Source of the DNA: Syntrophomonas sp. UBA1376
GTDB taxonomy: Bacteria; Bacillota; Syntrophomonadia; Syntrophomonadales; Syntrophomonadaceae
Direction: 5' to 3'
Assembly (NCBI GenBank): GCA_002305535.1
Contig: DBRE01000086.1
Location: 1-35,247 of the forward strand
DNA: 35,247 nt
Made by a program: the position numbers and the translations under genes
Shown: one piece after another, positions 31,696 through 35,247 of the stretch
Layout of the letters: every line of letters begins with the position of its first letter
How positions within the stretch are numbered: position 1 is the stretch's first letter
The notes under the pieces: generated by a model
The model's database searches: none
The model's input: only the letters and a program-made list of their open reading frames with translations
What the model was told of the DNA's origin: nothing

Positions 31696-33699
31696 ATGAA
31701 AAGTATTGGTAGTAGATTGATGTTGTATTTCTCTTTGACAATTCTGATCATTGGGGGAGGTTTAGGCATAATCGCTTACAACGAAGCCTCCAATGCGTTA
31801 CAGGACAATTCACGTAACAGTTTGGCAGAATTGGCTACTCAAGCAGCTACTATAGTGATCCACGATTGCGAGAGCGACATAACCATGATGGAGATGATTG
31901 CGAATCGTAATGTAATTAAGAGTATGGATTGGGAAACCCAGTTACCGGCTTTGCAAGAGGAAGCGGCCAGACATGGTTTTCTGACTATGGGCATAGTAGA
32001 TCCAGATGGGAATGCCCGTTACATAGACCAAGATGAACAGACCTTCCTGGGTGACCGCGATTATGTAGTAAAGGCCTTTAATGGTGTAACCAATATGTCA
32101 GATGTAATTATCAGTCGAGTTACTAACTCCGCAGTAATAATGTTAGCTGCCCCTATATATCAAGATAATGAAATAGCCGGGGTCTTATTAGCCCGCCGTC
32201 CGGGGACTGCTTTAAGTGATATAACAAATGCTGTTCATTTTGGGGAAAATGGTTATGCATATTTAGTTAATAAAGATGGAGATATGATTGCTCATCCAGA
32301 CGATAGCTATGTAATGGAACAACGCAACTTTATAGAAGAAGCTAAGACAGATGCAAGCCTACAGGCTTTAGGAGAGATTGTAACTAGAATGATAAATGGG
32401 GAAGAAGGATTTGGCAGTTATTCTAATGTAGATGGCAACCAAGTTTACATAGCTTTTACACCGGTGGAAGGTACGGACTGGAGTTTAGGAGTAGCAGCAC
32501 TTCACGCTGATGTCTTATCAGAATTATCAGACCTGCAAAGGGGAATAATCCTTGCCACCATTATTCTCATTATTCTAGGATTAGCATTAGCTTTCTTTTT
32601 AGGACGGCAAATTACTCAACCCATTATCCTTTTATCTTCCATTTTAGAACGATTTGCCAAGTATGATTTGACTTTTGATGAAAATAGCAAAGCTCTTAAA
32701 TATCTGTCGCGTAAAGACGAAATAGGCACTATAACTAACTCTATTGCTACTCTGCAAAATAATTTTGTGCAAATCTTAAAAGATATTGACGCTCAATCCA
32801 ATGAGGTAGCCGCATCCTCTGAAGAAATGACAGCAATTACTGATCAAACCTCAATTGCTGCCGAGGAAATAGCCCAAACTATTGAAGAATTGGCAAGTGG
32901 TGCTGGTGATCAAGCTCAAGATACGGAACAAGGAGCACAGAGAATTAATGAACTAGCTAAAATAATTGAGGCAGACGAAAAACTGCTAATTGACTTAAAC
33001 CAAGCGGCTGATGAAGTAGCTGCTTTGAAGGATGAAGGTTTTGTTACTTTAGAAAATCTGATGGATAAAACCGAAGAAAGCAACCAAGCGGCTATGGAGA
33101 TTTTTACTATAATCCAAGAAACTAATCAAAGTGCCGAAGGTATCAAAACTGCCAGTGAAGTAATAAAAAGTATTGCCGATCAGACTAATCTATTAGCTCT
33201 TAATGCAGCTATAGAGGCAGCCAGGGCAGGGGAACATGGTAGGGGCTTTGCCGTAGTAGCCGAAGAAGTGAGAAAACTAGCGGAACAATCCAATAGTTCG
33301 GTTCAGGAGATAGAAGCTATTATAAATGAACTAACTATTAAGACTAATAAAGCCGTCGAGACCATGACTATTGTAGGAGAAACCATCAATCAACAAACAG
33401 CCAGTGTTAATGATACCAGGGGTAAATTTGAAGGTATTGCTGAAGCTATAGAGAAAACCAGACAAGCCATAGAGTTGCTAAATAGCTCAGGCAAGAAAAT
33501 GGATCAAAAGAAGAATGAAATAATCGAAATCATTCATAATTTATCTGCTATTGCTGAGGAAAATGCGGCAGGAACAGAAGAAGGAGCGGCCTCTATTGAA
33601 GAACAAACAGCCTCTATTCAAGAAATAGCTAGTGCCAGCCAAGCCTTAGCCAAACTAGCAGAAGAAATGCAGGTTAAAATCAGACAATTTAAGTATTGA
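31696..33699 (+). CDS. Methyl-accepting chemotaxis protein with double Cache sensor
   Basis: The 667-aa chemoreceptor starts at ATG after AAGGGAGGATTGCTTC. Membrane span 1 is at about 7-29. A periplasmic-type dCache domain follows at about 35-278, with the tract FLGDRDYVVKAFNGVTNMSDV and GYAYLVNKDGDMIAHPD. Span 2 is at about 283-303, then HAMP (about 304-360). The long coiled signalling domain has the highly conserved hairpin tip IADQTNLLALNAAIEAARAGE followed by HGRGFAVVAEEVRKLAEQS (about 495-535). dCache domains bind small ligands such as amino or organic acids; this ligand is not predictable by eye. No other chemotaxis genes are nearby. Its codon use is more AT-rich than that of its neighbours, hinting at a separate history. 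Confidence 0.96.
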   Translation: MKSIGSRLMLYFSLTILIIGGGLGIIAYNEASNALQDNSRNSLAELATQAATIVIHDCESDITMMEMIANRNVIKSMDWETQLPALQEEAARHGFLTMGIVDPDGNARYIDQDEQTFLGDRDYVVKAFNGVTNMSDVIISRVTNSAVIMLAAPIYQDNEIAGVLLARRPGTALSDITNAVHFGENGYAYLVNKDGDMIAHPDDSYVMEQRNFIEEAKTDASLQALGEIVTRMINGEEGFGSYSNVDGNQVYIAFTPVEGTDWSLGVAALHADVLSELSDLQRGIILATIILIILGLALAFFLGRQITQPIILLSSILERFAKYDLTFDENSKALKYLSRKDEIGTITNSIATLQNNFVQILKDIDAQSNEVAASSEEMTAITDQTSIAAEEIAQTIEELASGAGDQAQDTEQGAQRINELAKIIEADEKLLIDLNQAADEVAALKDEGFVTLENLMDKTEESNQAAMEIFTIIQETNQSAEGIKTASEVIKSIADQTNLLALNAAIEAARAGEHGRGFAVVAEEVRKLAEQSNSSVQEIEAIINELTIKTNKAVETMTIVGETINQQTASVNDTRGKFEGIAEAIEKTRQAIELLNSSGKKMDQKKNEIIEIIHNLSAIAEENAAGTEEGAASIEEQTASIQEIASASQALAKLAEEMQVKIRQFKY

Positions 33700-33718
33700 T
33701 TTTATTTCCATCATCCGG

Positions 33719-33759
33719 GGAGACGGTGGGGGTCACACCAAACCGTCTCCTTGCCTTTT
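33719..33759 (+). terminator. Intrinsic terminator after the chemoreceptor gene
   Basis: GGAGACGGT (33719-33727) pairs perfectly with ACCGTCTCC (33742-33750), followed by TTGCCTTTT. It starts 20 bp after the stop codon. Confidence 0.7.
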
Positions 33760-33763
33760 GCGA

Positions 33764-33835
33764 AAGATTACTGCTTCCTATGATTATACCGATGTTATTT
33801 GACTTGCCATATCACTTTTTGGTGGTCATGGCATT
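33764..33835 (+). pseudogene. Decayed fragment of an acyl-CoA dehydrogenase gene
   Basis: 33763-33832 matches 30573-30642, inside the second acyl-CoA dehydrogenase gene, at about 61 of 69 compared bases without gaps. The frame reads KITASYDYTDVI, stop, LAISLFGGHG against KITASYDSTDVIRTAMSLFGGHG in the intact gene. The CGA arginine codon has become TGA. Flanking sequence shows no further similarity by eye. It is a relic of a duplicated or related gene. Confidence 0.8.
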
Positions 33836-33887
33836 ATTTCCTATGACCACAGTGCCACCTGCTAAAACTTTCCCCCCCATTTTCAAG

Positions 33888-33915
33888 CACAATTCATCAC
33901 TTACCCTCATATAGT
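33888..33915 (+). promoter_or_regulatory. Possible sporulation-type promoter upstream of sigK
   Basis: CATATAGT (33908-33915) resembles the sigma-E/K -10 pattern CATACAAT at 6 of 8 bases, with a poor -35-like CACAATT at 33888-33894 and 13 bases between. sigK is expected to be under sigma-E and sigma-K control. This is suggestive only. Confidence 0.3.
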
Positions 33916-33947
33916 ATAAAGCGCTCAATTTTTGTGGAGGTGGTATC

Positions 33948-34649
33948 TTGGCCATCCTGGGTTGGGCTCTGGCGATAGCCGCCCTGGTGAAGGGAACCCT
34001 GTTTCTGTTTGGTTATTTGAACAACCAGGTATTCCCGCAGCCCTTGAATGAAGCAGATGAACGAATGTATTTGGACAAGATGAAGTCGGGAAATGAGGAG
34101 GCCCGCAACAAGCTGATCGAACACAACTTGAGGTTGGTAGCCCATGTGGTAAGAAAGTATGACAGCAGTGGTGAAGACATGGAAGACTTGATCTCCATCG
34201 GCACTATTGGTCTCATCAAGGCCATCAAGACTTTTAAGGATGAGAAGGGAGTTCGCCTGGCCACCTATGCGGCTCGTTGTATCGAAAATGAAGTCTTGAT
34301 GCACCTGCGTAATATTAAAAAAGTTAAACAGGAAATCTCTATCTATGACCCTATTGGCTATGATAAAGAAGGCAATGAGATTTCTTTGATTGACATTCTG
34401 ACTATTGATAATGAAATCATTGAAATTTTGGATGCTAAGCTGCAGGAAGAGAAAATCAGAGGCAAGATGGGGGTATTGACCCGGCGCGAGCGGGAGGTCA
34501 TTGAAATGCGCTATGGGTTATTTTCGGGCCTGAAAGAGACTCAGCGCGAGATTGCTCGCAAACTGGGTATATCTCGTTCATATGTATCGCGTATCGAAAA
34601 GCGCGCCCTGAAAAAACTCATTAAAGAGATAAATCTAGGTGTTAACTAA
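33948..34649 (+). CDS. sigK: RNA polymerase sporulation sigma factor sigma-K (pro-form)
   Basis: The 233-aa product is the mother-cell sigma factor of late sporulation. The start is TTG, 7 bases after GGAGG (33936-33940). The first 20 or so residues are hydrophobic (AILGWALAIAALVKGTLFLF), the pro-sequence that anchors inactive sigma-K until SpoIVFB-type cleavage. YLNNQVFPQPL follows, as in B. subtilis. Region 2 has NKLIEHNLRLVAHVVRKY, EDLISIGTIGLIKAI and ATYAARCIENEVLMHLR. Region 4 has TRREREVIEMRYGL and the helix-turn-helix TQREIARKLGISRSYVSRIEKRA. The gene is continuous; there is no skin-type interruption. Its presence marks the host as spore-forming or descended from a spore-former. Confidence 0.96.
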   Translation: MAILGWALAIAALVKGTLFLFGYLNNQVFPQPLNEADERMYLDKMKSGNEEARNKLIEHNLRLVAHVVRKYDSSGEDMEDLISIGTIGLIKAIKTFKDEKGVRLATYAARCIENEVLMHLRNIKKVKQEISIYDPIGYDKEGNEISLIDILTIDNEIIEILDAKLQEEKIRGKMGVLTRREREVIEMRYGLFSGLKETQREIARKLGISRSYVSRIEKRALKKLIKEINLGVN

Positions 34650-34653
34650 AACG

Positions 34654-34685
34654 GAAAAAAAAGTGGGCGGCTGGTTAGGCCGCCC
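34654..34685 (-). terminator. Rho-independent terminator of the leftward acyl-CoA dehydrogenase gene
   Basis: GGGCGGC (34665-34671) pairs with GCCGCCC (34679-34685). On the minus strand the stem is followed by a run of eight T (34655-34662 complement). It lies between convergent sigK and the acyl-CoA dehydrogenase gene, in the orientation of the latter, and about 68 bp after its stop. Confidence 0.85.
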
Positions 34686-34752
34686 GGGGGAGAGTGTTAG
34701 GTGTTGGCTATATAAAAACCTCTTCAGGGGGGGGGTAACATTTTTCTATCCT

Positions 34753-35247
34753 TTAGGGGTTTTGAATGTACACGTCCACCAGATTATATACTTCTTCCCG
34801 AAGCACTTTCTCAAATTCGTCAGGATTGGGAACGGGGCGCTTAAGCATCTTTTCAATCGCTTCGATCTGTTCAGGTGTGTTGAGGGGCTTGCCGTATAAG
34901 CCCATGGCATAGGATGAAAAATCTCTGACGAAAACGTCAAACATTTGATTCATTACTTCATCGCTGACCCCTTCAATTTTGGCGCTTTCGATGATCAACT
35001 GGCCATAAGCCACCATCGTAAACAGTTCACCTACTGCCAGCAGGTAATCGAAGTCCTCCATCTGCTTGGCCAGGTTTGGACCGGAGACCATCAAGTAATT
35101 CTTGTAGGCATTGATTTGTTCAATGAATACCTGAACATTAGGCAGATGAGCCAGGCTGTTGTAGGCAATCATGTAATCGTGGAACTTGGTTTTGGCATAG
35201 CCTCTGGTGCGACCTTGGTTGAATAAGAAAGTGTCATCGCGGTTATC
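34753..35247 (-). CDS. Acyl-CoA dehydrogenase-like protein, C-terminal part (5' end outside the window)
   Basis: The minus-strand frame is open from the right edge to a stop at 34753-34755, giving the last 164 residues. The visible part begins DNRDDTFLFNQGRTRGYAKTKF. It continues HDYMIAYNSLAHLPNVQVFIEQI, DYLLAVGELFTMVAYGQLIIE, VRDFSSYAMGLYGKP and KMLKRPVPNPDEFEKVL. This helical pattern, with a GELFTxVxYGQLILE-like core and VRDFSxYAL, is that of the extra C-terminal domain of long (about 560-600 aa) bacterial acyl-CoA dehydrogenases. The catalytic region lies outside the window, so the assignment rests on this domain alone. A strong terminator follows the stop. Confidence 0.7.
   Translation of the reverse strand, partial: DNRDDTFLFNQGRTRGYAKTKFHDYMIAYNSLAHLPNVQVFIEQINAYKNYLMVSGPNLAKQMEDFDYLLAVGELFTMVAYGQLIIESAKIEGVSDEVMNQMFDVFVRDFSSYAMGLYGKPLNTPEQIEAIEKMLKRPVPNPDEFEKVLREEVYNLVDVYIQNP

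Noticed and set aside
34639..34899. 86-codon plus-strand ORF after sigK
   Set aside because: It runs antisense into the acyl-CoA dehydrogenase gene and through its terminator, with no ribosome binding site.
1..35247. tRNA, rRNA, CRISPR array or complete insertion sequence
   Set aside because: Reading both strands showed no cloverleaf-type tRNA, no rRNA tract, no regularly spaced repeat array and no intact transposase gene.

Overview
The window looks like chromosome of a spore-forming, anaerobic member of the Firmicutes (Clostridia), most like Syntrophomonadaceae. This is inferred from content and order, not from a database search. The run alaS - ireB - ruvX - DUF1292 - mltG - U32 peptidase keeps the order known from Bacillus subtilis (alaS-yrzL-yrrK-yrzB-yrrL and beyond). 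An intact pro-sigma-K gene points to sporulation. Several acyl-CoA enzymes in the right half fit a fatty-acid-oxidising syntroph. GTG and TTG starts are common, and strong AGGAGG-type ribosome binding sites decide most of them.

Layout. 1-1088 (-) is an exported NHL-repeat protein cut by the window edge. 1266-3121 (+) is a small operon: PRC-barrel protein, 58-aa zinc ribbon, 59-aa membrane protein and AI-2E-type permease. 3237-7118 (+) holds alaS, ireB, ruvX and a DUF1292 protein, closed by a clear terminator. 7319-13336 (+) is a cell-envelope block: VanW/G5 protein, MltG, U32 peptidase and DUF4911, joined by 8-11 bp overlaps, then a penicillin-binding protein after a 330-bp gap with an element-like structure. 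13643-15589 (+) is uracil salvage (upp, uraA). 15973-16413 (-) is a MarR regulator divergent from a heat-shock operon, dnaK - dnaJ/cbpA - cbpM-like - clpB (16656-22454). A methyltransferase (-) and a sortase (+) follow.

From 23944 to the right edge lies an acyl-CoA/redox island: CoA-disulfide-reductase-like flavoprotein, crotonase-family protein, geranylgeranyl-reductase-like flavoprotein, acyl-CoA dehydrogenase overlapping an XRE regulator, a second AidB-like acyl-CoA dehydrogenase, a chemoreceptor, a degraded fragment of an acyl-CoA dehydrogenase gene, sigK, and the C-terminal part of a third acyl-CoA dehydrogenase.

The points most worth a second look are in this island. The crotonase-family protein lacks both canonical catalytic glutamates. 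The first acyl-CoA dehydrogenase lacks the catalytic base at both known positions. The flavoprotein beside it appears to start at an AUU codon. A 69-bp stretch at 33763-33832 is a decayed copy (61 of 69 bases, with one in-frame stop) of the second acyl-CoA dehydrogenase gene 3.2 kb upstream. Elsewhere, the DnaJ has only half the usual zinc centre, the dnaK operon has no CIRCE or HAIR site, and three intergenic gaps carry mosaic hairpin repeats. No tRNA, rRNA or CRISPR array was recognised.
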